From positions 1 to 34,894 of the forward strand of contig NZ_LIXZ01000026.1 in assembly GCF_001305855.1 (NCBI RefSeq): 34,894 nt of DNA, in the 5' to 3' direction. This DNA comes from Rossellomorea vietnamensis (GTDB lineage: Bacteria > Bacillota > Bacilli > Bacillales > Bacillaceae_B). The notes under the pieces were generated by a model. That model saw only the letters and a list, made by a program, of their open reading frames with translations. It searched no databases and was not told the origin of the DNA. Positions 7,553-15,661 of the stretch are shown piece by piece. The position numbers and the translations under genes were made by a program. The stretch's first letter is position 1. Every line of letters begins with the position of its first letter.

Positions 7553-8092
7553 TTACCGACCTCTCTTCAAATCCTCATCGACCACATAGGCAGCCACTTT
7601 ATCTGCAGAATTGGAGACTTCTTCCTCACTCAACATCCTGACACCATGCTCGGCATAGGCAGGCAGAAATGTCATCCCCGTAAGATTAGCCATCGCCTGT
7701 AATGGTTTCAGTAGTTCACTCATGGAATAGTGATTATAGCCTCCTGATTGATAAGCACCAGCAGGGCCGCCCGTTGAAGTGATAACCAGGAACTCCTTAC
7801 CATGGAGCTTAGTCCCTTCCGAACCGTATGCCCAGCCATATTGAAGCACTTGATCCTGCCATTCTTTTAAAATGGCGGGTGTGCTGTACCAGTAGAATGG
7901 AAATTGAAACACGATGCGGTCGTGGGCTAACAGCAGGCTTTGCTCTCTTTCTACATCGATCTTCATATCGGGATATTCGTTATATAAACGATGGACAGTG
8001 ACGTTCTCTTCCTTTTCCAGTCGACCTGCCCACGCTTTGTTCATTCTGGATTCTTCAATGGTTGGATGTCCAACCAACACTAATGTTTTCAT
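7553..8092 (-). CDS. NAD(P)H-dependent flavin oxidoreductase, flavodoxin-like fold (YwrO/KefF/MdaB type)
   Basis: A 179-aa protein of the Flavodoxin_2 family, which uses FMN or FAD and NAD(P)H to reduce quinones. Typical elements: KTLVLVGHPTIEESRMNKAW at the start (phosphate-binding loop), FQFPFYWYSTPAILKEWQDQV (about residues 62-82) and LVITSTGGPAGAYQSGGYN (about 102-120). All are hallmark positions of YwrO/KefF-like enzymes. ATG near a GGAGTGA site. Its promoter carries two palindromic operators (8109-8152), so it is probably induced by electrophiles or quinones through an HxlR- or MarR-type repressor (inference); no such regulator gene is in the window. Confidence 0.88.
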   Translation of the reverse strand: MKTLVLVGHPTIEESRMNKAWAGRLEKEENVTVHRLYNEYPDMKIDVEREQSLLLAHDRIVFQFPFYWYSTPAILKEWQDQVLQYGWAYGSEGTKLHGKEFLVITSTGGPAGAYQSGGYNHYSMSELLKPLQAMANLTGMTFLPAYAEHGVRMLSEEEVSNSADKVAAYVVDEDLKRGR

Positions 8093-8108
8093 ATGCTCTC
8101 ACTCCTTA

Positions 8109-8152
8109 TTTGTATGTACAAATAATAACACAGGTTCATTTGTACATACAAA
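8109..8152 (-). promoter_or_regulatory. Promoter with twin palindromic operators
   Basis: Two near-identical palindromes, TTTGTATGTACAAA (8109-8122) and TTTGTACATACAAA (8139-8152), are inverted copies of one another, giving a larger repeat with 15-base arms and a 14-base gap. On the minus strand TTGTAT (8151-8146), an 18-base spacer and TATTAT (8127-8122) form a sigma-A promoter. One operator covers the -35 and the other begins at the -10 and covers the start point. This is strong evidence for a repressor that binds as two dimers. Confidence 0.75.
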
Positions 8153-8228
8153 CACTATCTTAAAAATTTTTATTTTTTATTTTTCATATGAAATTAGAAG
8201 TTCAAAAAGCTTTTTCTCTCTTCAAACT

Positions 8229-9035
8229 CTATTCACCCAATGACTTCGACTTCCGCCCGCAGGCTTCCATAGCTGATAATACAGCCCCCTTGAACTGATG
8301 TTTCTCCAAGGCCGCCACTGCTTCAATCGTTGCGCCTCCGGGTGAACAGACGGCATCCTTCAGTTCTCCGGGATGAGTGCCGGTTTCAAGGACCATCTTC
8401 GCAGCCCCAAGCACAGCCTGTGATGCCAGCTGATAGGCAAGACTCCTTGGGATCCCCTGGAGGACGGCCCCATCGGCGAGTGCTTCGATGAACATAAATA
8501 CGTAGGCAGGAGATGAGCCGCTCACTGCCGGTATCGCATCCATCAAGCTTTCCTCAATCTTTTCCGCTTTTCCGAAGCTTTCAAGGATCGCCTGTACATG
8601 TTCCAAGTCGCTTTCTGTTATTTCTTCATTCACACAGTATGCGGTCATTCCTTCTCCAACAAGACTCGGAGTATTCGGCATCGTCCGTACGATTTTGGCA
8701 GTAGTGGAAATCTGCTCCTCCATCCATTGGATTGTGATGCCAGCGGCAATCGTAATGATGATGCTGTCTTTTTTCAAGGAATCTTTGATTGATTCGATCA
8801 GTTCCCTGTATTGATCCGGTTTCACTGCAAGGAACACAATATCTGAAAAAGCCGCTACACTCTGATTGTCAGCCGTCGTCTTCACTCCAAATTTCTCGCT
8901 GACCATATCCAGGGTTGCTTGAGTCCGGGCACTTGCGCGTACGGACTGCCGAGTCACCAGCCCCGACTTCAAGATTCCTCCCATAATGGCCTGCGCCATA
9001 TTTCCGCATCCTATAAATCCAATGGTTTTATCCAT
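8229..9035 (-). CDS. proC: Pyrroline-5-carboxylate reductase
   Basis: A 268-aa enzyme for the last step of proline synthesis, pyrroline-5-carboxylate to proline with NAD(P)H. The Rossmann motif IGFIGCGNMAQAIMGG is at residues 5-20, FLAVKPDQ near 70 and RTMPNTPSLVGEG near 118. The C-terminal signature SGSSPAYVF...ADGAV...G.P...A is followed by THPGELKDAVCSPGGATIEAV. ATG at 9035 is preferred to the GTG at 9044 because AGAGGTGA then sits at good spacing. No other proline genes are adjacent, as is common for the several ProC paralogues of bacilli (ProI, ProG, ProH); which paralogue this is cannot be decided here. Confidence 0.95.
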   Translation of the reverse strand: MDKTIGFIGCGNMAQAIMGGILKSGLVTRQSVRASARTQATLDMVSEKFGVKTTADNQSVAAFSDIVFLAVKPDQYRELIESIKDSLKKDSIIITIAAGITIQWMEEQISTTAKIVRTMPNTPSLVGEGMTAYCVNEEITESDLEHVQAILESFGKAEKIEESLMDAIPAVSGSSPAYVFMFIEALADGAVLQGIPRSLAYQLASQAVLGAAKMVLETGTHPGELKDAVCSPGGATIEAVAALEKHQFKGAVLSAMEACGRKSKSLGE

Positions 9036-9120
9036 TTCCTTCACCTCTCGCTTGTATGTAAACAGTCTTTAGCATCATACCAAACTTTCACTCTTATTTA
9101 AAATGGTTGAGGCTGCACTA

Positions 9121-9154
9121 AAAAAGCTCAGGGAGATTACTTCTCCCCGAGCCT
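9121..9154 (-). terminator. Terminator of the YciI/kinase/zinc-ribbon operon
   Basis: On the minus strand AGGCTCGGGGAG (9154-9143) pairs with CTCCCTGAGCT (9135-9125), followed by a T-run. It lies right after the stop of the small zinc-ribbon gene at 9160. Confidence 0.88.
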
Positions 9155-9159
9155 TTCCC

Positions 9160-9363
9160 TCATTCCACCAGATTCCCACAGTGAGGACATAGGGATTTGG
9201 AATAATCCTTTGGAATTTTTTTATAGCAATGACTGCACGTCTTCACATAAACCGGCTGCTCGAACAAGTCTTCCGACATGCCGTATCCACTCTTGAAAGT
9301 CGCCTTCATCAGTCGGACTATTAGCCCGATGATTCCTCCGGTAATCAGTAAAGCCCAGATCAT
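9160..9363 (-). CDS. Small membrane-anchored zinc-ribbon protein
   Basis: A 67-aa protein of unknown function. Residues 1-18 (MIWALLITGGIIGLIVRL) form one hydrophobic helix. The C-terminal third holds CSHC (residues 43-46) and CPHC (59-62), a four-cysteine zinc ribbon with a 12-residue loop. The start codon overlaps the stop of the upstream kinase gene (ATGA, 9363-9360), so translation is coupled and the reading is credible despite the size. A terminator follows directly. The link to a small-molecule kinase is an observation only. Confidence 0.8.
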   Translation of the reverse strand: MIWALLITGGIIGLIVRLMKATFKSGYGMSEDLFEQPVYVKTCSHCYKKIPKDYSKSLCPHCGNLVE

Positions 9364-10382
9364 CTTGTTCGGACTTCACGAAGGATCTTCTCATAATCAA
9401 GGTCGACGATTGGTTCATCCTCCTGTAGTCTCTCCCTGATTTGGGACAACAATGACCGCTCTCCATCAGATAAATTCTCAAGATCCCACTTTTTATGGAA
9501 GACTGTGTACAGAGTCAGATCCCTGAGAAGCAGGAAATGCGGAATGCGCTTGACCCATTCGTCATCGATGTCACACTCAGTCAAATAACCTTGAAGAAAC
9601 GCGATGAGGAATCTCTCCCCGAACCCACTCCGGGTTTCCAGCGTCTCATTCCGAAACTTCCACCACACCGAATAATAGAGGGGAATGGCCACATCACTTA
9701 CAAAAAAGAATTCCATGCTATCATCAAAGTCAAACACATGGAGAGCACCTTCGTCATAAAAGAAGTTACCCGGATGGATGTCTGAATGAATGAGGCCGAA
9801 CGAATCCTGTGTCTCTTTAAAGTCCCGGATGCTTTCCTTATTTAGACGGCCTTTTTCAATGATACCCCTGTCTTCAACAGATGTTAAATATTTGTCGTAG
9901 TCCAGCACATCATCCTGATCCCAGCGCTCACGCCTGTTTTCATCCTGCACGTACCCCTTTGTTACCCTGTGCATATGACCAGTGAGCTTTCCCCATTTGT
10001 AAAAAAGTTCATCATCAAATAAAGGATCATCCATCATCACGGGTTTCCCAGTAGCTTTGTCAAATAAGCAGACAAAGAAATACGTTTCCCCCGTTTTGAT
10101 CACTTCTACCAGATTTCCTTCGTCTGAATCATTCACGAGTGAAACATTCACCCCATGTTTATGTAAGTAATTGATCCATTGCAACTCAGCTTCCACTTCC
10201 ACTTTAGAACGATGGGAACTGTGAGTCAGGCGGAGGATATAAGGAATATCTCCTCTGTGCACCTCATACACATAGTTTTCGAAGTCACCTAGCTTTTTCG
10301 CATGACTTGTGTCGCAGCCGAAACGTGAAGCTGCATCCTTTAATACATCCTTTGTAAATAGTTCTTGAATCCACTTTTCCAT
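9360..10382 (-). CDS. Aminoglycoside phosphotransferase-like small-molecule kinase
   Basis: A 340-aa protein of the APH/choline kinase fold (similar to YerI-type Bacillus proteins). The catalytic loop is FGLIHSDIHPGNFFYDEG (about residues 193-210: HxDxxxxN) and the metal-binding Asp is in LHVFDFDDSMEFFFVSD (about 212-228). The N-lobe has a region like YILRLTHS. The physiological substrate of such chromosomal members is usually a small metabolite (choline, methylthioribose, homoserine or others) and cannot be chosen here; there is no sign that it is a resistance gene. ATG with AGGAG upstream. It lies 25 bases after the YciI gene and overlaps the zinc-ribbon gene by 4 bases. Confidence 0.87.
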   Translation of the reverse strand: MEKWIQELFTKDVLKDAASRFGCDTSHAKKLGDFENYVYEVHRGDIPYILRLTHSSHRSKVEVEAELQWINYLHKHGVNVSLVNDSDEGNLVEVIKTGETYFFVCLFDKATGKPVMMDDPLFDDELFYKWGKLTGHMHRVTKGYVQDENRRERWDQDDVLDYDKYLTSVEDRGIIEKGRLNKESIRDFKETQDSFGLIHSDIHPGNFFYDEGALHVFDFDDSMEFFFVSDVAIPLYYSVWWKFRNETLETRSGFGERFLIAFLQGYLTECDIDDEWVKRIPHFLLLRDLTLYTVFHKKWDLENLSDGERSLLSQIRERLQEDEPIVDLDYEKILREVRTR

Positions 10383-10407
10383 CTTATATCTCCTAGTCTA
10401 TGACATG

Positions 10408-10710
10408 TTAATTTTTCCTTAGAAGAGCCACCCGGTAAGGGAATAAATCTGCTGTCATGATCCTCTCTTTCACGACAGGATCCCCTTCCATCATAGCCCT
10501 TGCCTGCTCCTCGTCATCCGCTTCAAATACGACGATTCCAAAAGCATTTTCCTCTTCATTTAATGTTCTACCTGCAAGGATCACCGTCCCACCGTCCGTC
10601 AATTCTTTCAACCGTTCGAAATGGCGTTGTACAATTTCTTCATCCCCTGCCGTCCAATTTGCTTCTTGATACAATCGTGGAATCAACTTTAATACATAGA
10701 TAAATTCCAT
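10408..10710 (-). CDS. YciI-family protein
   Basis: A 100-aa protein of the YCII/dimeric ferredoxin-like fold. Seen: EFIYVLKLIPRL at the N-terminus, H..RL..L.DGGTVILAGRT in the middle (family His and Asp positions), FGIVVFEADDEEQARAMMEGDPVV and a final PYRVAL. The enzyme role is unknown; some members act as hydrolytic or dehalogenating activities. ATG at 10710 is chosen because GGGAGAG precedes it at proper spacing; an in-frame ATG at 10731 has no site. First gene of a three-gene operon with the kinase (25-base gap) and the zinc-ribbon protein. Confidence 0.85.
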   Translation of the reverse strand: MEFIYVLKLIPRLYQEANWTAGDEEIVQRHFERLKELTDGGTVILAGRTLNEEENAFGIVVFEADDEEQARAMMEGDPVVKERIMTADLFPYRVALLRKN

Positions 10711-10775
10711 TTCTATCTCTCCCTTCACCATGACATATACGACCTGCCACGTCCATAATCCTTTATTCAGTAATC

Positions 10776-10807
10776 AAAAAAGGCCGCTTGAGTTTGTCTC
10801 AAGCGGC
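10776..10807 (-). terminator. Terminator of the oxidoreductase/hydrolase operon
   Basis: GCCGCTTGAG (10783-10792) pairs with CTCAAGCGGC (10798-10807) around a 5-base loop. On the minus strand it is followed by TTTTTT. It lies 11 bases after the hydrolase stop. Confidence 0.92.
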
Positions 10808-10817
10808 ACTAAAAGGG

Positions 10818-11555
10818 TTAGTTCTCCTTCATCCAATCGTCCATCACCTGTATGATTTCATCCTGTTGTTCCCAGACGGAAATACTCGCTTTCTTGTCAC
10901 CCTTTTGTGGACCGTAAACTCCGAATCCTGCATGGTTGCCTCCGTCAATCTTTTGGAAGGACGCTTTAGACGGCAGCAGTTTCTTACTTTTGTCAACGTC
11001 CTCCCCTGTGGTAAGACCATCGTTCTCTGCGTAGATGCTCAGGACCGGCATATCACTCTTGGAGAAATCAGCTGAATTGGTTGGATAGGACGCCAGGAAT
11101 ATGACACCTTTCACTTCATCTTGATGATCATAGGTATACGATGCCGCAGCCACACCTCCCAATGAGTGACCGGACAGATACCAATCAAGATTTTCATCGA
11201 AATCACTGATAATCTTTTCGGCCTCATTAATGCCGAGAAAAGCGATATGAAGTGGCATCTTGGGGATGACGACGGTATACCCCTTATCGGATAGAGACTT
11301 ACCGATATACCCATAAGCCTCCACTTCCACCTTTGCTCCGGGATATAGTATTACGCCTTTCCCATTTGAATTTTCACTTTTAAAAATAAGCCAGTCATTT
11401 TTTTCTTCTATCAGTGGGTCATCCTCTATATGGACTGTCTTCGTCAATTTTCCCGTAGCTGGATACGTTTGTTCTGACCAAAGATAAAATCCGAGAAAAC
11501 CTACAACAATCACCGACAGAAGAACAACCCCGGCCCATTTTAATAGCTTTTTCAT
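10818..11555 (-). CDS. Membrane-anchored alpha/beta hydrolase
   Basis: A 245-aa alpha/beta-hydrolase (Abhydrolase_5 / dienelactone-hydrolase-like group) with an N-terminal signal anchor: KKLLKWAGVVLLSVIVVGFL, then FYLWSEQTY, at residues 2-30. The nucleophile elbow is YLSGHSLGGVAAASY (about residues 125-139, Ser catalytic). The acid is probably in LSIYAENDGLT and the His in IDGGNHAGFGVYG. There is no lipobox, so the domain is held outside the membrane by the helix. ATG at 11555 follows GGGAGAG; the ATG at 11579 lacks a site. It lies 49 bases downstream of the Gfo/Idh/MocA gene and probably shares its transcript. Substrate unknown. Confidence 0.85.
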   Translation of the reverse strand: MKKLLKWAGVVLLSVIVVGFLGFYLWSEQTYPATGKLTKTVHIEDDPLIEEKNDWLIFKSENSNGKGVILYPGAKVEVEAYGYIGKSLSDKGYTVVIPKMPLHIAFLGINEAEKIISDFDENLDWYLSGHSLGGVAAASYTYDHQDEVKGVIFLASYPTNSADFSKSDMPVLSIYAENDGLTTGEDVDKSKKLLPSKASFQKIDGGNHAGFGVYGPQKGDKKASISVWEQQDEIIQVMDDWMKEN

Positions 11556-11604
11556 TGGCTCTCTCCCTTTCATAGTCACTCAATAAGACATCATTTTCTG
11601 AACG

Positions 11605-12594
11605 TCAAATCCGATCTGCAGGAAAAACCAATCCGATCTGCTTTCTGGCGTTATCCATCACCCTGGAGCTGATTAAAGAATGCTCGTAAGAATTAATGGC
11701 AGATTCGTATTCCCCTCCTTTTTTGATGATGGAAACAAATTCATTTATTTCGTAATACATGTATGGAAAGTCCTCTTTTTGAGTATAAACACATTTTTCT
11801 CCATTATGATAATAAAACGTCAATGTACTGAATTCACCTATTTGGTCGATAGTGACGGTGCCGTCCTCTCCTTGAATTTCAGTCGGGATGTGCGTATTCG
11901 AGATCTTCGAGAAAATGGACACTACTTCCATTTCATCGTATTTCATGATGACTGTCCCTGAACCATCGACACCTGAATCCAGCATGGTGCCAGTCGCCTT
12001 TATTTCCTTCGGCTCTCCGAATAAGACAACCATGGGATAAATGCAATAGACGCCCAAGTCCATGAGGGCACCATTGGAAAAAGCGGGATTGAATGCATTC
12101 AGAATCGTCCCATCTTTATACGCATCGTATCTGGATGAATACTTACAGCAGCTGACATTAACTTTCCGAATGGTCCCGATGGTGTGCAGTTTCTCTCTAA
12201 GCAGCTGAAAATTGGGCAGGAATGTTGTCCTGACCGCTTCCATGAGAAAGGCATCGTTCTCCTTAGCAGCAGCAATCATTTCTTGAACCTCCCTTTCATT
12301 CGAAGCTAACGGCTTCTCACATAATACGTGAATGCCTTTCCTTAAAAAAGGGATGGCCTGACTGCAGTGAAAGGAATTGGGACTGGCTATGTACACGGCA
12401 TCAATATGCTCTTTACTCGCCATCACATCTATATCCGTAAACCAGTCCCTGATCCCATGGGTTTCAGCGAATGACCTTGCCCTCTCTTCCGTCCTTGAAT
12501 AAACAGCTCCTAATTGGCAGCCGTCCACTTCTCCTGCCGCTTGAATAAAACGATCAGTAATCCAGTTGGTTCCGATGATTCCGAATCTAATCAT
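11605..12594 (-). CDS. Gfo/Idh/MocA-family oxidoreductase
   Basis: A 329-aa NAD(P)-dependent dehydrogenase acting on sugars or polyols. The Rossmann segment is IRFGIIGTNWITDRF (residues 2-16), and the family signature with the catalytic Lys is HVLCEKPLAS (about 89-98). The C-terminal half holds the beta-sheet substrate domain, with GALMDLGVYCIYP carrying the conserved Asp/Tyr positions. ATG at 12594 follows AAGGAGAG. Divergent from rpiA with only about 83 bases between starts, so the promoters overlap. It is separate from, and not closely similar to, the two Gfo/Idh/MocA enzymes of the operon at 22910-33364. Substrate unknown. Confidence 0.9.
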   Translation of the reverse strand: MIRFGIIGTNWITDRFIQAAGEVDGCQLGAVYSRTEERARSFAETHGIRDWFTDIDVMASKEHIDAVYIASPNSFHCSQAIPFLRKGIHVLCEKPLASNEREVQEMIAAAKENDAFLMEAVRTTFLPNFQLLREKLHTIGTIRKVNVSCCKYSSRYDAYKDGTILNAFNPAFSNGALMDLGVYCIYPMVVLFGEPKEIKATGTMLDSGVDGSGTVIMKYDEMEVVSIFSKISNTHIPTEIQGEDGTVTIDQIGEFSTLTFYYHNGEKCVYTQKEDFPYMYYEINEFVSIIKKGGEYESAINSYEHSLISSRVMDNARKQIGLVFPADRI

Positions 12595-12677
12595 ATGATC
12601 TCTCCTTCTTTCATTCATGTTTATTCTAGTATAGAATGCTAAGTAAAACGACAATTACATTGGAAAGGGGCTATGCA

Positions 12678-13364
12678 GTGGACAGCATGGAAAAGAAGTT
12701 AGCCGGTGAAAAAGCAACCGAATATATAAAAGACGGAATGACAATCGGATTAGGTACCGGCTCAACCGTTTATTGGACGATTCAAAAATTGGGTGAACTT
12801 GTCTCTCAAGGATTACAGATCAAGGCAATCCCCTCTTCAGTGGACACAGAACGCCTGGCAAAAAAGGCCGGTATTCCATTGACCACCTTCGCTGAAGTGG
12901 ATATGTTGGACCTTTCGATTGATGGCGCCGATGAGGTGGATGCAATGTACAATTTAATCAAAGGGGGAGGTGGGGCATTGGTAAGGGAGAAGTTTATAGA
13001 TACGTTCACCCGCAAGTTCATCATTGTCGTGGACGAGTCCAAATTGGTCTCAAGGCTTGGCTCCTTTCCACTCCCTGTTGAGGTCATTCCCTTCGGATGG
13101 GAAGTGACGTGCCAATCACTCGCTGAATTGGGTTGTACCCCGGTTCTAAGAAAAAGAAATGATGAACGATTTATATCCGATAACGGTAACTATATCGTGG
13201 ATTGTCATTTCACAGGCATTGATGACCCTGCCTCCCTTCACTCCCGATTAAAACAATTATTAGGTGTCGTGGAAACAGGTCTTTTCATTGACTTGACAAC
13301 CCTGATGATTGTCGGGAAACGAGATGGCGTGGAGGTTGTCTCACCGAAGAAGAACCTGACATGA
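12678..13364 (+). CDS. rpiA: Ribose-5-phosphate isomerase A
   Basis: A 228-aa enzyme interconverting ribose 5-phosphate and ribulose 5-phosphate in the pentose phosphate pathway. Hallmarks: GLGTGSTVYW (about residues 28-37), SIDGADEVD (about 85-93), the KGGGGALVREK loop (about 100-110) and VVDESKLV. The start is GTG at 12678 because AAAGGGG (12664-12670) sits 7-8 bases upstream; the in-frame ATG at 12687 is too far from it and the one at 12636 lies too close to the divergent gene. Bacilli often use RpiB; RpiA is frequent in Bacillus relatives as a second enzyme. Monocistronic with its own terminator. Confidence 0.95.
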   Translation: MDSMEKKLAGEKATEYIKDGMTIGLGTGSTVYWTIQKLGELVSQGLQIKAIPSSVDTERLAKKAGIPLTTFAEVDMLDLSIDGADEVDAMYNLIKGGGGALVREKFIDTFTRKFIIVVDESKLVSRLGSFPLPVEVIPFGWEVTCQSLAELGCTPVLRKRNDERFISDNGNYIVDCHFTGIDDPASLHSRLKQLLGVVETGLFIDLTTLMIVGKRDGVEVVSPKKNLT

Positions 13365-13377
13365 TGGCACTCAGTAC

Positions 13378-13405
13378 AAAAGCCAACCTTATTGGTTGGC
13401 TTTTT
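13378..13405. terminator. Bidirectional terminator between rpiA and the STAS gene
   Basis: AAAAGCCAACC (13378-13388), loop TTATT, GGTTGGCTTTTT (13394-13405). It serves rpiA on the plus strand and has a T-rich end on the minus strand too. The minus-strand STAS gene stop codon (13389-13391) lies in the loop, so the hairpin overlaps the end of that gene. Confidence 0.88.
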
Positions 13406-13880
13406 GGAATTCCATGTCTTTTTCCCTCATCAAATACTGTAATGCTGTTCGGAATGTCAGGAAGGTTTTAATCCCTTGAAGCTCTCTTACTCCTGAATTG
13501 ATCATGATTTGAGTAAGAGAAGGAGTGAATCCGACAAAAAGAGTTTCGATTCCCATTAACCCGATGGCCTTCGCCATGTTATCAATATACGTGCCGAAAA
13601 TATCAATTTCACCGATTTCCTTCTCTGATATCGCTGAGAAATCGACAATGATGGTATTAATGTCCTCTCCATAAGAGACGTCCAATATCTTTGTAATGAT
13701 CCTTTCAAAGCGTTCCGGACTCAACCTGCCCGTAATGGGGATCAGGATGGTTTCAGGGATGATGGACGGAATAATCGGTGCTGAAATCTCCATGATGAGC
13801 TGCTCTGATTGAACCAGCTGTTCTTTCAATTCTTTAACTTCCTGCTTTAGCTGCTTAATTTCTTGACTTTCACTTGTCAT
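13389..13880 (-). CDS. STAS-domain protein with N-terminal coiled coil (RsbR C-terminal-like)
   Basis: A 163-aa cytoplasmic protein. Residues 1-30 are a heptad-like coiled coil (IKQLKQEVKELKEQL). From about 33 it follows the stressosome RsbR/RsbS type STAS fold, starting at the typical ISAPIIPSI and ending with GVRELQGIKTFLTFRTALQ. RsbR proteins normally carry a sensory globin-like N-domain; here it is replaced by a short coiled coil. The usual DLTG.....DT motif reads DFSAISEKEIGEID and I see no Thr at the two RsbT phosphorylation positions. The start is ATG at 13880 because GGTGAGGG precedes it. It may be a diverged stressosome-like scaffold; no rsbS/rsbT neighbours. Confidence 0.8.
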   Translation of the reverse strand: MTSESQEIKQLKQEVKELKEQLVQSEQLIMEISAPIIPSIIPETILIPITGRLSPERFERIITKILDVSYGEDINTIIVDFSAISEKEIGEIDIFGTYIDNMAKAIGLMGIETLFVGFTPSLTQIMINSGVRELQGIKTFLTFRTALQYLMREKDMEFQKANQ

Positions 13881-13992
13881 GACAACCCTCACCGCTTATA
13901 GAATGTTTTTATAGTACCTTTCTCTATTCTAGCACTTTAGATACAGAATAACCTAATGATTTCATATGTAACGAGATAAATAGATGACAATG

Positions 13993-14019
13993 AAAAACCA
14001 GCCTCGCCGGCTGGTTTTT
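13993..14019 (-). terminator. Terminator of yhbH
   Basis: AAAAACCAGCC (13993-14003), loop TCGCC, GGCTGGTTTTT (14009-14019), directly after the yhbH stop codon; T-runs on both strands. Confidence 0.92.
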
Positions 14020-14020
14020 C

Positions 14021-15187
14021 TCACGCGAATGCCTTTTCCTGCTCTTTGTTGAAGAAACTCTTCATGGCATGGAATACATCGGCTTTTTGCTTAAGGATGT
14101 AGTAGCGGAAATCGTCGTTTTTAATGTTTTTATAGGCTGACATTAACGTGGAGTGACGATTATACTGATTCACTTCACCATATCCGAACATGCTGGACAC
14201 TTTCATCAATTCTTCGACAAGCTTGACACATCGCACATTATCACTCGTCAGGTTATCCCCGTCGGAGAAGTGGAAAGGATAAATATTGTAACGGCTTGGA
14301 GGATACTTTCCATCGATGAGCTCCAGAGCTTTTCGATAAGCTGATGAACAGATCGTCCCCCCGCTTTCCCCTTTCGAGAAGAAGTGCTCTTCTGACACCA
14401 CCTTGGCTTCTGTATGATGAGCGATGAATTCGATTTCCACGGTTTCATATTTTGTGCGCAAGAATCGGGTCATCCAGAAGAAGAAGCTTCTTGCCATATA
14501 CTTCTCCCAAACTCCCATACTGCCGCTCGTATCCATCATAGCAAGTACTACGGCTTTCGATTCCGGCTTTAATACTTCGTTCCACGTCCTGAATTTCAGA
14601 TCTTCTGTAAAGATCGGATGAAAGCTTGGTGCTCCTTTCATGGCATTTCGTTTGAAGGCAGACATCATCGTCTTCTTTTTATCTATATTCCCCATTAGAC
14701 CGGTTTTACGGATATCATTGAATTCAATATGCTCGACGGTTTGAACATCCTGCTCTTTCTTCTTAAGGTTCGGAAGCTCCAATTGGCTGAATAAGGCTTC
14801 TTCGATTTCAAGCATTGATACTTCTGCTTCATAATAATCTTCACCGGCTTTATCTCCGGCCCCTTGACCTTTTCCTGGACCCTGCTGCTGCGAGCCGTCC
14901 CTTGCAATGACGTCCCCTACCTGGCTCTCACCGTCTCCCTGCCCGACGTGTTTATTCTTATCATAGTTGTAACGTATTTTATATTCATCTAACGAACGAA
15001 TCGGGATTTTGACGACGTCTCGGCCATTGGACATGACAATGTTTTCTTCTGTGATCAAGTCTGGTAAATTATTGCGGATGGCATCCTGTACTTTCTCTTG
15101 ATGTCTCTGCTGATCATCGTGACCTTTGCGGTGGAGGGCCCAATCTTCCTTGGAAATGACAAACTGATGATTATCCATTTGACTCAA
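14021..15187 (-). CDS. yhbH: Sporulation protein YhbH (DUF444, VWA domain)
   Basis: A 388-aa protein of the DUF444 family, partner of PrkA-type kinases (E. coli YeaH with YeaG). Residues 1-30 ([17 protein letters not shown]) and the Gly/Gln-rich linker at 92-115 are typical. A von Willebrand-type A domain starts near 212 with an intact metal-binding MIDAS motif, DTSGS at 219-223. In B. subtilis yhbH is a sporulation gene next to prkA. The start is TTG at 15187, placed by AAGGAGGGG 6-8 bases upstream; upstream in-frame codons overlap that site. The gene lies downstream of two tiny paralogous genes and has a candidate sigma-E-like promoter at 15293-15321. Confidence 0.92.
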   Translation of the reverse strand: MSQMDNHQFVISKEDWALHRKGHDDQQRHQEKVQDAIRNNLPDLITEENIVMSNGRDVVKIPIRSLDEYKIRYNYDKNKHVGQGDGESQVGDVIARDGSQQQGPGKGQGAGDKAGEDYYEAEVSMLEIEEALFSQLELPNLKKKEQDVQTVEHIEFNDIRKTGLMGNIDKKKTMMSAFKRNAMKGAPSFHPIFTEDLKFRTWNEVLKPESKAVVLAMMDTSGSMGVWEKYMARSFFFWMTRFLRTKYETVEIEFIAHHTEAKVVSEEHFFSKGESGGTICSSAYRKALELIDGKYPPSRYNIYPFHFSDGDNLTSDNVRCVKLVEELMKVSSMFGYGEVNQYNRHSTLMSAYKNIKNDDFRYYILKQKADVFHAMKSFFNKEQEKAFA

Positions 15188-15292
15188 ATTATTCCCCTCC
15201 TTAATTTTTTTCACATTTTTTCATTTTCCTGCATACACTATGTTGACTGTCTAAACTGCACGTATCCCATGAAGTGAAACGGGGATTACTCT

Positions 15293-15321
15293 ATCCTATG
15301 CAGAAGTATTGATAAATTTAC
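15293..15321 (-). promoter_or_regulatory. Candidate sigma-E-like promoter of yhbH
   Basis: On the minus strand GTAAATT (15321-15315), a 14-base spacer and CATAGGAT (15300-15293) match the sporulation sigma-E pattern (KMATATT, N13-15, CATACANT) at 5 of 7 and 6 of 8 positions. It resembles the candidate upstream of prkA. The rest of 15322-15411 holds a small hairpin (GACAGG 15375-15380 / CCTGTC 15389-15394) and nothing else I can name. Confidence 0.35.
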
Positions 15322-15411
15322 AAATAATTTCGACAATTAACCGTTCTTTTCTATTTGGACGAGCCTATTTTTCTGACAGGTTGTAATGCCTGTCCCGGAT
15401 TGATCGAATTC

Positions 15412-15443
15412 CAAAAAAAATAATCAGGCACGATCACCTGATT
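15412..15443 (-). terminator. Terminator of the 57-aa gene
   Basis: AATCAGG (15422-15428) pairs with CCTGATT (15437-15443). On the minus strand it runs into an A/T tract with eight T (15420-15413). It overlaps the stop codon of the small gene at 15442. Confidence 0.8.
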
Positions 15444-15615
15444 AAGCTTCCTCTTCATATTGAGCCGGGTCTGAAACTCGATTGTGCAACTTTAATTCGC
15501 CACTGGAACGTAACTTCTCCATTTGCTTTCCCAGTTTAATGACTTCCTCCATATTGGAAGCCATGCTTCCGTTAAGAGGCTCCACTTCTTCCCGAGGTTT
15601 CGGTGTAAAAGACAT
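15442..15615 (-). CDS. 57-aa protein, paralogue of the upstream 60-aa protein
   Basis: Below the usual ORF size cut but well supported. It begins MSFTPKPREEVEPLNGSMAS and ends VSDPAQYEEEA. It aligns along its whole length with the 60-aa protein at 15691-15873: shared EP-NGSMA, MEE, LGKQM-KLR, ELK and DP-QY. It has AAGGTGGG upstream at suitable spacing, its own TTGACA promoter (15662-15690) and its own terminator overlapping the stop. Hydrophilic, charged, predicted mostly helical and cytoplasmic. I recall similar short Bacillus proteins misannotated as transporter ATPases; the function is unknown. The location between prkA and yhbH suggests a spore or stationary-phase role (inference). Confidence 0.85.
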   Translation of the reverse strand: MSFTPKPREEVEPLNGSMASNMEEVIKLGKQMEKLRSSGELKLHNRVSDPAQYEEEA

Positions 15616-15661
15616 CCTATCAACCCACCTTCATTCGATATGGGTACGGCTCTCTATCTAT

